In this document: positions 11,054 to 23,475 of the stretch, piece after piece
Layout of the letters: each line of letters begins with the position of its first letter
Position numbering within the stretch: the first letter of the stretch is position 1
DNA from: Daedaleopsis sinensis
Taxonomy: Eukaryota; Basidiomycota; Agaricomycetes; Polyporales; Polyporaceae
NCBI GenBank assembly: GCA_033807695.1
Contig: CM066306.1
Location: forward strand, 3,658,001-3,722,000
Direction: 5' to 3'
Length of the DNA: 64,000 nt
The notes under the pieces: model-generated
What the model saw: the letters and a program-made list of their open reading frames with translations, nothing else
What the model was told of the DNA's origin: nothing
Databases searched by the model: none
Translations under genes and position numbers: made by a program

Positions 11054-13936
11054 CTAGGAGGAGCGCGGGAGGCAGTTCGCGGGCAGGAAGTCCGGTGCCT
11101 TGCGCAGCCCCCGCTCGCTGTACACACGCGCAGCCGGTGAGCAAGAACGCGCGGCGCGCGAGAGAAGCCCAGCGACTCACATCCCGTCCATGGCGACCAT
11201 GAGGTCGTAGTTGATCTCCTGCGACACCACCGAGTCGAACCGGTACGCCGGGTGGGAGCGCACGAACTCCCGGATCCAGCTCGCCGCGGTCCGGAGGGAC
11301 CCTGCGCGTCCGGAATGCAACAAGACAAGGAAGCGTGCGCTCGTCAGTTGCCGTGTCCTATCAGTGTCACCAGGGGCAGAGGAACGCACCGTTGGTCCTC
11401 CGGCGGACGAGGTCGAGGTACTCCTCGATGCGCGCGCTCGAGTGCGCGTCCATGTCTATCGTCTCCAGGTACATGTACACCAGGTTGAGCAGGCCCGGGA
11501 ACGTGGCGCCCTGGAGCCCGGTCCAACGTCAATACGCTGCACAGATCGCGCATGTCCATCAGAGGAAGCCGTCTCACCTTCCCGTTCATGATCTCTTCGA
11601 GCGACATCTCCTCGTACTCGTCCTCGACGCTCCCGTGCACAAACGCGTCGTCGGGCATGGGCGGGAGCGGGAAGCAGTTGCGCAGCTTCTTCTCCTTGCC
11701 GTTGCCGTTCGTGAGGATCGGGCCGCCGTGCTCGCTCACCGGCGAGCCCGGAGTGGAAGACGCCCGCGATGGTTGTTGCGACGGGGAAGGGAACACGTCC
11801 TTGCGGAAGTAGAACTTCTTCGATCTCACAGCGTCCCGACGCTGTGCGCGCGCCATGTTCTCGTCCACCTAGTAACCACCTTGAGCATGCAATCACCGAG
11901 AACGATGATAAGGAAGCGTACCTTGGAGATCGGAACGTATAAGTTAAGGTTAAACTGGAGAATGGCTCGCGAAAGGAGCACGATGAAAACAGCGAACGCG
12001 GCGTTCTCGAAGTCGGTCAATTGGACTTCCATTGGCCGGAACTCCACACGCCATCCAATCTTAGAATTCACTGGGGGAGGCTTGAAGCGAACGGTCTGCC
12101 AGTTGGTCGATTGTATGTTCTACACGATGTTAGTATGCATAGTCGCAGCAGGGCCGATGCAGACATACCTCAAAGTGGTCATTACTGTTCTTGTCGTCCT
12201 GGTGAATGGTCTCGGAAAATACCACAAGCGGATCACGAATAAACAAGTGCGCTATGTGTCTTGATAACATGTCGTCAACGCCTGCGGGCAAAGTGAACAA
12301 TATAATTCGCGTAATGGATGGCGACACTGACCATGTTGACGCAGGCGTTCAAAGATAGCAGGATCATGGGGCGCGTCTATGTCATTATATGCGGGTCGGT
12401 TCATCCAATATTCGGAGATATACAGGCTGACGCTTGCATAGCGCGACTTCGGAATCTTGAATCTGCTATCTTTCAGAGGCTAACGAGGGATCAATGATGT
12501 TATCCTGAGAAGCACGCAGCACAACAACGATACCTTCAAGCCGCGCTCTTCTTCTGTCCGGTCGTCCACACTCCCGGAGACAACATCCCATCTGCAGTCG
12601 ACGTCGGCTATGTAGCCTCGCCAGAGAGGACTTGCAGCGGTCAACGCCAGCTATACACGATGTTGGCAAACTGCTCCTAGGTGATAGGTCGCAACGACTT
12701 ACCATCAGCGGCGCTACTGGAACCAATGCGTCATACAGTCTCCTCGCTTCCGTGACGTTACACGCTTGGAACGTGATCTGTAGACAGCTACAGCCCATTC
12801 CAAAGCCCATGGCATCCATATAGATGTGGTCGAGGAACGCGGCTCCACGTTTGGCCTCTGCAGCCCATGAATCATCAGAGGATCCCGGATTTGGATATAT
12901 CCATACCTGGGTCTTCCGGGTAGAGATTCCTCTGCCATGGGATAGTGCGGTCTACGAAGGGCCTGGGTGTATGCGTGTCAATGAACAGCGGCAGGTTGAT
13001 GGCGACCTTCGAGCCTCGGCGTCGCCTGATGTTGGCGGTGAGGGTGCTAGAGAGAAAAGCGGTTGAGCCTGGGACTGGTCACAGGAGAGAACGTCACCGA
13101 CGGGAAACGTGCATGGGGGTTTGTGATCTCCTCTGGTAGGAAGAGACTGTGGCTGGAGACTGCGTTTGCAGGGTCGAAGTACGGGTCTGTGAAGACGCCC
13201 GGAGTGCCGAGACGCGGGAACGACGTCATGGTGAACGGTACTTCGTTGGGCTTGAGGTGTTTGCGTGCGAGGAGCCGTCTTTGCGATGTCCGGGAGGTGT
13301 GAGAACGCGCGAAATGAACGGGCATGGGGAGAGCACCTCACCGGTAGCGCATATCGCTCTCCACGGAGAGCAGGTCGGGAATCTCGCCAGAGTACGGCGA
13401 TCCGGGCGTGGACTCGAGCATAAACCGTCCATACTCGGGGTGGAAGGTTGGCACAGAATGTCTGCACGGAAATGAGGGCATGTAGCGTTGTTCGGAGTCG
13501 AGGAGAGGGTCACGTACGTCTCGCCACGATCGGACGCAATGTCGCCCACGATGGACTGGAGCTTCGCGAGGATCTCGGTCTGGCGAAGGGAGAGTTTGAC
13601 GTTCTTGTCCTGATCGTCAAACGCGGCGACCATGTACTCGATCTTCGCGTCCGGTGGTCGCGCGAAGAACGTGCGGGGATGGAGAAGAGACGCATTGCGG
13701 GGATAGAGGCGAGAGAAGGGGAAGGCGCGTGTTTTTCATTAGCACTGCGGGCGCGAGGACGGCATGCAGAGAAAGTGCGGATGTACCTCGTCGCCCCACA
13801 GTAGCTCGTCGCCACACCTGTCCTTGAGACGATCCCAAATATACAGGAACTGCGTGATGCCGTGCGTCCTGACGTGATCGGCGTACTGTTTGGCCTCATC
13901 CCAGGCGAGGGGCGTTCCGAGGAAGAGGAGACCCAT
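11054..13936 (-). CDS. GSH1: Glutamate-cysteine ligase (14 exons)
   Basis: Catalyses ATP-dependent joining of L-glutamate and L-cysteine, the first step of glutathione synthesis (EC 6.3.2.2), in the cytosol. Model complement(join(11054..11117, 11181..11301, 11390..11510, 11578..11868, 11922..12119, 12169..12281, 12332..12479, 12534..12650, 12703..12857, 12907..13046, 13102..13278, 13342..13461, 13518..13642, 13787..13936)), 679 aa, the usual eukaryotic length. Family motifs run unbroken: [20 protein letters not shown] at the start, [98 protein letters not shown], and [13 protein letters not shown] near the end. All introns are GT-AG. The first intron (144 nt) is the longest. No lesion is seen. 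Confidence 0.95.
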
Positions 13937-14539
13937 GGCGAATGGGGAGCAGAGAGCTGCAAGGCGGGAGCCAGATAACAGTGCGCGGGCGGACGCGCAG
14001 ATCCGTGTTCCAGCTCCGAAATGAGCACAGGCTGCATATAGAGCTTGGAAAAAAGGGAGATGACAAACGTCGGCCTGACTCAGCCATGGTGCAATCCACA
14101 TGGGCGTCCGCTCCCAGAGCTGAACCGGCCCGGTCTCCTCTCCGAGTCTAGTAGTACTAGTGCCCCGGTCCATCTGGCAGTGGTCACGGAGGCCGCCAGG
14201 GATCGGTGCTAGCAAGGCTTCGTTCGGTACATGGTGGCAGATGGTGGCTAAGAGAACCATTCACAAGTCTGACGCTGGGAGGAGGACGTAAACACGAGGC
14301 AGTCACGCTCGTTTAGCGACTCTCGATCGTGCGACAGGCGCTTACGACCCCAATTCCGAATTGTTACCAACCTACTCCGAACCGAATCAATACAAACGAG
14401 CCTGCTTTCAGCCCGGTGAGCGGGAATCGGGGTTAAGGTGCGCGTCGTCACCTCCGGCAGTACGGCGGGAAGGTACTAAGTAATTCGTGAGTCAGATAGA
14501 AGTTGAACACGGCATTATGCCGTCCGAGACCACGGTGGT
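13937..14539. other. GSH1 promoter region
   Basis: Upstream of GSH1 on its coding strand, with no coding frame. No oxidant-response site could be named with confidence. Confidence 0.45.
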
Positions 14540-15014
14540 TGTCATCGGTCAAAGGTCGGTGAGCTTGTTAATCAGAAGGGAGGAAGCCATCGAGCCTGCG
14601 TGTGCTCACAGAGGGTGCCTACTACCGGGATGACCCATTTCGGCGGCTGCTTCGCACGACTATCAGGTCAAGTGTAGTGCTGTCAGGGAACGAAGGCGGC
14701 CCAACGAAGATGGAACACCTTCCACAACGTCTACAGCTTCCGCCACTCACTTGTATTCGGAATAGGATGCAAAACGAAGCACTAGTGGACCCATGGGATG
14801 ACAGCATCCCACCACGGATCCATGCTCCATGACTGATCAACTGCCAACTGCATCTTTGGATGGCACTGAGTGCTCACGAGGAACCGGCCTAAGTCTTAAG
14901 AATGATCCTGATTAGTATCGCATGCTGTAGAGTACATTGTGCTGCAGAGAACACACAGTCGGGGACCGTCAGCAATACAGGCATAACCAACTTTCCCGCA
15001 CGGCCCGGCGCACA

Positions 15015-15481
15015 TTACCCGTTCTCCCGTTCGTCGTCCATTTGTGGAGGATCTTCAACGCCAGCAGGACGTGCCGCAGGGCACGCTTCTTCCTGACTAA
15101 ACTGCTGCTTCACAGACGCTTCTACAATCCTGTCCTTCCCCGCATCAGTCATTCTCCTTACACGTTCTTTCGCCTCAACATGTGTTGGCCCGCACGTCCA
15201 GTCGGAGGCGAAAGAACGCGTAAGGAGACTGACTGATGCGGGAAGTCCACCTGCGGATCCTGCGACTTCACGTAGTCCATAAGCTGCTTCAGGCATTCAA
15301 GGAATGCTACCATGGCAAAGTCAAACCGGCGGTTGTGAAGGAGACGGCCGAAATGCAGATTGCCTGAACCGTACAGTTCATATGTAGCCGCGAGCCCATT
15401 AGAACCAGTCGGTAGCTATATAAAGCTGTCAGACGAACCACTTTGGTCAACACACTTGCAACATACTTCTCGAACGTGAAG
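15015..15481 (-). pseudogene. ATG6 3'-end pseudogene fragment
   Basis: Minus-strand remnant matching the end of exon 4 through exon 6 of the intact ATG6 at 20486-22232. Lesions seen: about 36 bases lost from the exon 5 copy, a short deletion within exon 6 (after FSQEEA) that shifts the frame, and replacement of the exon 6 acceptor region by an inverted copy of nearby sequence (15139-15175). There are no upstream exons, so it cannot make a beclin protein. Confidence 0.85.
15139..15242. repeat. Near-perfect 37-bp hairpin inside the pseudogene
   Basis: 15139-15175 is the inverse of 15206-15242 with two mismatches and a 30-nt spacer. The intact gene has only the right-arm sequence; at the left-arm site it has a short unrelated segment containing the intron end. 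Confidence 0.85.
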
Positions 15482-15559
15482 TCTGTATATCGGACGTCAA
15501 CTTAGGAGTTCGGAGGTTCCAGTGCGCACCTCCTGCTCGCGTTCGAGCAGGTATGAGAG

Positions 15560-15908
15560 AAGTCTGGTAGGTGCGTACATGATCGTCGGCCGCCGCAAGG
15601 GATTCTTGAATACTGAGTGGCGTGCACTGGCGGGCCGCGGCCGAGTGAACTGCAGTGTCACCGTCCCCAAGAAGCTAATTTGGGTGTACAAAGGAGTGTG
15701 CTTACCGCATAAAGATAGCTAGCATCAGAGTATAACGTACGTACTGCGCGGATTCTCGGCCGCCCGTAGCGGAAACACAGTCGAGGTGTGTCTCGTTCAG
15801 TTGTTCAGCATCTTCCTGTGCACTCACGGTGAACCTGGCATGCCAACCAAAATAGTGGTCAAGCAGCGCTGCACCGGCACCGGCAGGAAGGACGACTGTC
15901 ACTGGCAT
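15560..15908 (-). pseudogene. Possible MAPEG (microsomal GST-like) relic
   Basis: The minus strand begins with a plausible MAPEG start (MPVTVVLPAGAGAALLDHYF). Two exon-like pieces follow, bounded by GTGAGT, GTAAGC and CAG signals. The second piece has VRYTLMLA where MAPEG proteins have a YPQLYA-like motif. A third piece resembles, at DNA level, the conserved NCAxRxHQNTLE codons but with indels. No open protein results. It ends where the ATG6 copy begins. The call rests on weak resemblance. Confidence 0.3.
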
Positions 15909-17297
15909 ACCAATGGTTTGACAGTATGTGTCCTACCAAATTATGACATAGACAGGAGGCGATCGAGCCTCAGGCTGCCAGGGCATTCATGAAGTCATCT
16001 CTGTAGTGTCCATGCGGTCACACTGTCTCCTTTCCGACTGAAGGTGCCAGTGTATTAGCGGTTGGAAATGCACCAAGATGCAGCAGGAGATAACTTACAC
16101 TCGGTTGTTAGAACTCGTTCAAGTCGCGCGCGTGTGCACTGTGCACACCGGCGACACCGTGAGCATTTTGAAGCACGGTGGTTGAGGACAAGGCACATAA
16201 TAGAGGCCGAAGATATCGGACACTCTTGATAGAAAGAGTTTTCCTACGATGATCGCTGATCACTGCAAATGCGGGGGCGGCTGAAGCCTGAGCCAGAGAC
16301 TAGACGAGCCAACAGAGGTGATCGCATCGCTCTAGAGTCCAGCTGGGCGGGGCGTCGGCACTAGTACTGTGTCGCGAGTCTGCTTACGGGCATTACGGAC
16401 GGCGCACCTTCGTGACTGCGCCATCAGCGAAATGCCATGCGTGTTCCGGCTCAAAACACAGGGGGCCGGTGCAGCTGGAGGTAGTGCAGCGCAAGCTTAA
16501 GACACTCAATTTGATGAGGGAAGGCGTAAGTGTTTCTTACGCGCAGAGGTCGGCCTCGGTGTTATGTAGTGTTATGTCCTCGGCGAGTCGGACGGACTCG
16601 GATCGGAAGACACATACTTTAAGTTTGAGCCTGTTGAGGATCGGGTCACCAAGCCACAGAGCATGCCGAGTCGGCAAGGCTGTCGTTGAGATAGAGAGTA
16701 CTTGTTTGCAGAAGCCCGGTGAGACGTGGGACGTTGAGGGAGATGCTGGCAGCGTGCAAAGCCGCAAAAGCCTGAGCGCTGGAAGGATCACGTGCTGTGG
16801 CTCGATGACCGAGTTCTGATTCACGACTTGTTGAAGTTCACGATGAGTGGAACGGCAGGGGCTGCCTCTTGCGGTCGCTCGTCCAGAGCTCGAAATTCGA
16901 ATGGGCGAGTATCAGCTCTTACCTGCTCTTACTCCCGCGTCGTCCCTCATCAGCCTCCGTTAACGTTAGGCCCTCGCATCGCGGGCCGGCCCCCATGGGT
17001 CCCCCGCACGGTCTCCTGTTAATATTCTACTACCTCCCAGCCCGGTCCTTTTTCTCTCTGGTGCTATCCACCCGGAACCCCTAACACATGTTCCCCCTGG
17101 GTCGCGTCTGTATATATTCTCCAAGTTGTCCGCCGGTCCACACCGAGCCGGGCCCTCTCCGACCCCTCAAGTTCCATTCCCCCGGGCCTTAGCCCTACAT
17201 ACCATGTCCCAACGGCCCCTTGAAAAGCGCACTCTCACCACCTCAGACGCCACTTGCTCTGAAGCCGGCCTCCAGTACGCTAAAGAAACGCCGAGTC
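15909..17297. other. Intergenic region upstream of the aquaporin gene
   Basis: No supported gene. Frames near 16410-16820 on both strands lack family resemblance and splice support. A TATATATT box at 17111-17118 probably belongs to the aquaporin promoter. An ATG at 17204 opens a frame that ends at 17455, out of frame with the aquaporin. Confidence 0.45.
17111..17118 (+). promoter_or_regulatory. TATA box of the aquaporin gene
   Basis: TATATATT, 187 nt upstream of the chosen ATG and 93 nt upstream of the out-of-frame ATG at 17204. Position is consistent with a promoter; function inferred. Confidence 0.4.
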
Positions 17298-18750
17298 ATG
17301 TCGATGAGTCCGGCTCCCATGCACAAAGCCACCACGAGGAGCTTCAAGTTGCGGAACACTACACAACATACCCAAACCGATGGTCCAGGATACGGTACCC
17401 ACTATCCCACTCTATCTTATCGTCACCCGGTCTCACGTCCGCCCTTTCCTCCTAGTGAGCACATCAAAGAGCCCTTCGCTGAATTTTTCGGCGTCATTAT
17501 CCTCATCATCTTCGGGAACGGTGTAGACTGCCAGACCGTCCTCTCCAAGAACACCGCCGTTGCTTCGGCACCAATGGGCGTGAGTTTCCACCGTCGATAT
17601 CCGCTCGTGATGATGACTGACACCACTCTTCGACCGTGCAGAACTACCTGTCCCTCAACTTTGGATGGGCAGTAGGCACGGCACTGGGCGTGTGGGTCTC
17701 CTCAGGCATCTCCGGAGGCCACATCAACCCTGCGGTGACCATCGCCTTCGCCACCTTCCGGGACTTCCCCTGGCGCAAGGTTCCCGGGTACATTTTCGCG
17801 CAGATCATGGGCGGACTGTGCGGCGCCGGCATTGTTTACGCCAACTATATCCACGCTATCGACCTCGTCGAAGGCGGCAGGCACATCCGGACAGTGTCTG
17901 GCACTGCCGGCCTGTTTTCGACGTACGCGGTATGTGCTCCTATCCGCGCGTGCGATGACCGTCCGCTTATCGGCTTTTTGTCTAGCTGCCGTACATGACT
18001 CCAGTGTCATGTTTCTTTGAGGAGGTGTGTTTCTTCCGAACTGCTGTGTCTATATTTTCGATCTCACGCGAATGATCCAGTTCCTCGGAACGGCCGTGCT
18101 TCTGATCGTCGTCTGCGCTGTCGGCGACGTGCGGAACGGCCCTCCTCCTACCGGTCTCGTCCCCCTCGTCCTCTTCATCATTATTCTGGGTATTGGTGCA
18201 GCCCTCGGCATGCAAACTGGTACGAAGCAGTTCGCAAATCGTCTGTTTTCTGCACAAGCTCACGGTCGTCGTAACCGTAGGTTACGCCATAAACCCCGCG
18301 CGTGACCTCGGACCTAGGCTGTTGACTGCCATGGTCGGGTACGGTTCAGATGGTGAGCAGTGCTTCAAAATATGTCACCCCAGCGGACGCTCACCGGTGT
18401 TTGATCGCCGCAGTGTTCACGTTCAGGAGCCACTACTGGCTTTGGTGCCCGATCATCGCTCCGATTCTTGGTGGTCTCGGTACGTTGTGGTTAATCACGC
18501 TGAGCTGCTCCGTGTCCGCCTTGTCTCACACTCAGCTCCCAGTCGGCGTTTTCCTCTACGACGCATTCTTCTTCACCGGAGCTGAGAGTCTGTTGAACAA
18601 GCCGTAAGTCTTCCCGCTCGTCGCCACGACGTATATATTCCCGTTCTCATCGGCTTCTGTACCTACAGAGATGCAAGAGCACGCGCGCAACATGAAAGTG
18701 CCGTCAACGCAGAACGCGGGCGCCCCATCGCGGGTGCTGAAAACGTCTGA
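17298..18750 (+). CDS. Aquaglyceroporin (MIP family, eight exons)
   Basis: Membrane channel for glycerol and/or water. Model join(17298..17579, 17642..17929, 17986..18024, 18081..18219, 18281..18352, 18414..18479, 18543..18603, 18669..18750), 342 aa. Both pore motifs are present: [11 protein letters not shown] (NPA 123-125) and [14 protein letters not shown] (NPA 254-256). The Asp after NPAR is typical of glycerol-conducting members, which is known for the family. Hydrophobic segments match six membrane helices with two half-helices. The N-terminal tail is long, basic and Ser/Thr-rich. The start is the first ATG in frame; the upstream ATG at 17204 may be a uORF or mark an unrecognised 5' exon. 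The 63-nt intron 18480-18542 is a multiple of three without a stop, so its retention would add 21 residues. Confidence 0.9.
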
Positions 18751-19987
18751 GCTACACGATGCTCTCGACATTTTCGACCTGCCCCTTCACGCCCTCACGC
18801 TTTGTCACGCCGCTATATATCCGCGAGCCCATACCCCGCATCCCGAAAATTACCGCTCCCAGACTAGGGTGCCGTGGGTGCTCTCTTCCCAGTGAGGACT
18901 AATAATTTGATTATTCAGCTCAGATTTCCCGTTCTTCGCTCATACTTCATACGCGCACTCCCTCGTCACCTCAATGCCCCTCCCATACGTAGCTCGGCCG
19001 GGTCACCGGTCATCACATCACCCCCCTCCCCATGAGAAACATATATCCCCGCATGCATCGCTCCGATTTCTGTTCCCTTGCTCTCCTCTATGGGTCTGGC
19101 GCATCTCGTGTTGTACAATATGCACTACAAGTGATAGTTATCATTATAATGCCTTCCAGGCCTCTCCATCTGATGCATCTGTAGTGTGCGAGTGAGATCG
19201 AAACGTGGAATACGGGCGCAGGCGGACGTACTAGACTCGAGCGTGCGGTGTCGGGTGCTCAGGGTCAGTCGCCCCGGACCTTGAGGAAGTCGGAGTGCGC
19301 CTCAGCGGGAACGGGTCGGCAAGTACTCGACGAAGTCGCCGAAGTCGATGTAAGCCTATGCGTTGCGGACTGTGCACATACATAGTAAGGCTAGGGGGCA
19401 AGGGTGAGTGCGAAGAGCGGAACAAATGTGTCGAAGGTCGCGTCGTTTTCCGCCGCCATGGGTTGGAACTGTACAAAGCTCAATCGCGGGAGCGTCGAAC
19501 GAGCGCATGCATAAGAAATAGTACGCATGGTTCCGAAGCACACATGTTTGCCGCTGGAATTGGTCAGGTTAAGGTCGACGATGCTCGTGTCGAGCGAGTG
19601 GATGGCTGTGGATGGGGAAGCTGACGGCTCTAAACTTGAAGGTCACGTTGACCTCCTTGTCGCACGGGCGGGCGCTGCCGGATCCCCGCTAACGTCTTGA
19701 GGTTAACTTCGAGCTTCGCGTTGACATCACTGCTGGATAAGACTGATACTGCCACTGGCAGTCTACTAGTCGAGCAGTGGTAGTAAAAGCCTGGAAAGGT
19801 TCTAAGCGCGCGCTTGCTACTCCGATGGTGACCGTACCGTTTATTGGGTAGACGAAGGTAGACGATGTACAGGTCTTATCAAACGGGGGGAGGACGGACC
19901 TGTCTAACAGACTCGGCAGACCTCTGCAATCATCGTGGGAGGAGCATGTAGTACACTGTGTAGTCTGGCTGGCACGGTCGTCGGAGT
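18751..19987. other. Intergenic region with possible minus-strand gene relic
   Basis: No intact gene. On the minus strand between about 19990 and 19210, short stretches look protein-like in shifting frames (for example VNAKLEVNLKTLAG, CDKEVNVTFKF, SLDTSIVDLNLTNSSG, YIDFGDFVEYLP). They need several frame changes to join and match no family I recognise. They may be remains of a decayed gene. Confidence 0.2.
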
Positions 19988-20485
19988 CGTCGTCGGTCAC
20001 AGGTCGGTGAGCTTGAAGTTAGTCAGAGGTTGAAGTTATCGAGCCTGCGTGCACTCACAGAGGTGCATATAATAACCGGACTGACTCCCCATTTCGGTGA
20101 CTGGTTCGCACGATCATCAGGTCAAGTGTAGTGCTGTCAGGGAACGAAGGCGGCCCAACAAAGATGTAACTCCTCCCACAACGTCTACAGCTTCCGTTAC
20201 TCACTTGTATTCGGAATACTAGGATGCAAAGGGAAGCACTAGTGGGCCCATGGGATGGCGGCGTCCCGCCACGCAGCAAACATCCGTGACTGATCAACGT
20301 CAACTCCCAACTGCATCTTTGGATGACACTGAGTGCTCACGAGAAGCCGACCTAAGTCTCGAGAGGGATAACGATTACTAGCCATCTTCCGCATGCTGTA
20401 AAAAGTACATATACTGATGCAGAGAACACACAGTCGGGGAGCGTCAGCACGGCGCTGGGTATTCCCCTGCACGACTCGGCGCACA

Positions 20486-22232
20486 TTACCCGTTGCTCCC
20501 GTTCGTCGTCCATTTGAGGAGGATCTTCAACGCTAACAGGACGTGCCGCAGGGCACGCGTCCACGCTTCCTCCTGACTAAACTGCTGCTTCACAGATGCC
20601 TCTCCAATCTTGTCCTTCACGATCCTATCAACACGTGTTAGCCCGCACGCTCGGTCGGAGGCGAAAAAACGCGTAAGGAGACTGACTGATGCGGGAAGTC
20701 CACCTGCGGATCCTGCGACTTCACGTAGTCCATAAGCTGCTTCAGGCATTCAAGGAATGCCACCATGGCAAAGTCAAACCGGCGGTTGTGAAGGAGACGG
20801 CCGAAGTGCAGATCGCCTGAACCGTACAATTCATACGTAGCCTTGTCCCCTGTGGTCTTCTCAATACGGGAGAACGAACCCATTGGAACCAGTCGGTAGC
20901 TATATAAGGCTGTCAGACGAACCACTTCGGGTAAAAGACACACTTGCAACGTACTTCTCAAACGTGAAGTCGAGTTTGCGGGCGATCGTATACAGCAGAA
21001 GGAGCGTCTGGCCCCACGCAGCATTTATCTCCGCCCACTCTACCTATAACTAGTTCAGTGGACGTTGTCACAAAGCTTGGATCAGAAGAGCTCACAGGGA
21101 CACCAGGCACACGACCGAGGCGCAGTCCGTTGATAGTTCCGAACACGCCTTCATGTCCGATGCAGAAGGCGTCGTTATACACGTTCGTCCGCTCGAGCTT
21201 CTCTAGAACCGCCGAGTCTGCAGCATAGGCAGCCCTGAGGGCGGCGAGCTGGGAAGCCTGTTCCGCAGACTTGAGCAGCTGCGCGTTGTGCTGCTGCCAG
21301 AACCTGGAATGCAATGAACCGCATCATTAGTCTGCAACGGAGCAGGGGCGGATCGCACACGAACTCCGCCTCCTCTTCCTCGAGCGCCTTCTCCTCGCGC
21401 TCGAGAGTCTTGAGTTCCTCTTCCAGCTGCTGCCGTTCGCGCTCCGCAGCCTTGAGCTGCTCGATCGCGAGCCGCTCCTCCTCCTTGAGCCGCTCGATCT
21501 TGGCCTCGGCCTCTGCCTTGCTGCCCGCCGCTGCGCCGTCACGCTCCCTCTCCTTGCGGACCTCCTTCTCGAACGCGATGTACCCGTCCCGCTCCTTTTT
21601 CGTCTCCTCGAGCTGGCGCGTGAGCGTCGCGAGGAGGATGTGCGTGCACTCGGCGCAGAGGGGGTGGTCGAGGTCCGTCCGGCTGGAGAGCAAATTGAAG
21701 AGCCGTAGTGACGAGCGCAGGTGGTGCGAGAGGGGCGAGGGATTCGGATGCGCGGGCTCGTCGCGCGGCGTGGCGGACGGCACGGCTCGTGTCTTCGACG
21801 CGGACGGTTTCTTTGCGGGCGAGGCGGCTGCGAGGTTGGGCGGAATCGCGCGGATGACGCTGTCTTGCAGTAGCACAAATGACTCATTGGGATGCACAGG
21901 CCCACGTTGGGCCTGCTTCCGCTGCGTGGGCGACGATAGTGAACCCGAAGACGATGAAGATGGGGCACCCTGCACGGAGTTTCTCCATGCTGCCTTTGCG
22001 GATGATGGAGACGGCAGCTGGGCGAGTTTCTCCGCTCCTGATGTCTGCCGTCCGTGGGAGGGAGAAGGCGGAGGTGGCAGCGATGATGCGACAATGTCAT
22101 ATGCGGACGGGGTCAGGTCGACTAGCGAAGCGTCCAGCTGATTCCGAACATATTAGGTGTATACCCCAAACCGAAAGAACTGTTCACACATACTTGTAGC
22201 GGCTGCTTACATTGCTGACATACGAAGTTCAT
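20486..22232 (-). CDS. ATG6: Beclin-1/ATG6 autophagy protein (six exons)
   Basis: Subunit of the Vps34 PI3-kinase complexes acting in autophagosome formation and vacuolar sorting. Model complement(join(20486..20624, 20687..20899, 20955..21043, 21096..21303, 21359..22137, 22194..22232)), 488 aa. Seen in order: a CxxC pair in [12 protein letters not shown]; the [10 protein letters not shown] segment; a second CxxC in [12 protein letters not shown]; a long Glu/Arg/Lys coiled coil (about 145-270); [10 protein letters not shown]; and the C-terminal beta-alpha repeat domain with [57 protein letters not shown] and [19 protein letters not shown]. Its 3' third has a damaged direct copy at 14540-15481. 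Divergent to the C14 gene across 1.2 kb. Confidence 0.95.
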
Positions 22233-23475
22233 GACGGAGCGGGGTACGCCACACTGGCAAGTCTATTGTTTCGGAGATCCGAGGATTATTGGCTTCGAAT
22301 ACTGTGACCGCTGTACGACTGACTGACTATGAAGTGTCCACACGCTATAAATCCTGGCTCTTGTGAGTGGGAACCTTTGCTTACCAGGAGATAGTCAGAC
22401 AATTGACTGAGGTCACAGTACTAACGGTAGGTTCGACAACGAAGGAATGCTGTGCAATACTGTTACTTACTCTTCAGGGCAGGCTCACTTATCCTATACT
22501 TAGACAAGTTACCACTAAATTTAGAAATGCCTTGATAGGCGTTCGAACTTGATACTGCACGACCTCCATGTGCTGCAACTTTTTCGAAATACAAGAGGTC
22601 TCCTCCTCCTCATCCCGACAGTACTCCTCGCTCGCTCGTCTACTTGTATCGGCTGTCATGGTGTATATTCTTCACTACTCTCCCTGCGAGTCGTGGTGCA
22701 CCATCAAGCTTACGGGACTGGTCGACGCTCCGTAAGGTGTTGGAACTCGAGCTCTTAGGCCTACGACAGCGAGATGGGTTGTAGTACTAGTGCAAGGGCA
22801 ATGTTCGAACTTGAAGGTCTGCTTGTGAGTGACAGGCCTTGTAGGACAGATCTCTTCTGGATCGACGAAGCCCAGTATACAGGTGCGCCAAAGTCACGCC
22901 CATTCATCCACCGATGGCTCACTTAGACTATCCTTCCGCCGGTGACCTTCAAGTCGATGCAGAATATGCGCGTGCCACATTCTTCAATGGCCAATGTTGC
23001 CTATCCGGACGCATCTGTCGAATATGTAGGCCACAGACTCCTTCACATGGCATCGGTATGAGATCTCATTTGCGCCGTCCGTGGATCTTCCTGTGGGTCT
23101 AGTCCTATCGCCCACTGTCGTCAGCACCTGTCTGCAAGTTATTTGACTTCTGCATAGCCGAAGATCTTGTGGTCAGGCGAAGTGGTCGTCGCCTGAACTT
23201 GCAGGGCTCCTCAGTACTCGTGATTCACGCTCTGCAAATCATGGGGTGGGCCCTACACACAGCGCAGCACACGAGGATGCTACGTCGTGCGGGAGGACCA
23301 GTTAAAAGGGCACCCAAACCCCTCGGAGCTGTCATCAACAACCTCGAGCTGGCTCTCCTCGCACGTACTCCTCCTTTCTCTAACGTATCTTCCTTAGACG
23401 ACTTTCATACATTCTCAAGGTTCGTGTCAATTGTGCTCCTAGCGCACGCACTTCTCATACAAATTGCTTTAGGCC
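22233..23475. other. Divergent intergenic region between ATG6 and the C14 gene
   Basis: No supported coding frame. The last 150 nt before 23476 are rich in C and T on the plus strand, as is common in basidiomycete promoters. No repeat or RNA gene was recognised. Confidence 0.45.

Larger units (their letters stand above)
14540..15481. repeat. Degraded direct copy of the ATG6 3' region
   Basis: This 0.94-kb stretch aligns base by base, with scattered substitutions and indels, to 19988-20968, which holds the last exons and 3' flank of ATG6. Homology stops sharply at AACGTGAAGTC in both copies. The two copies lie in the same orientation about 5.4 kb apart with the aquaporin gene between them. 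Confidence 0.85.

Noticed and set aside
16412..16824. Overlapping frames on both strands upstream of the aquaporin gene
   Set aside because: About 100-135 codons each, without splice-linked neighbours, family motifs or initiation context.
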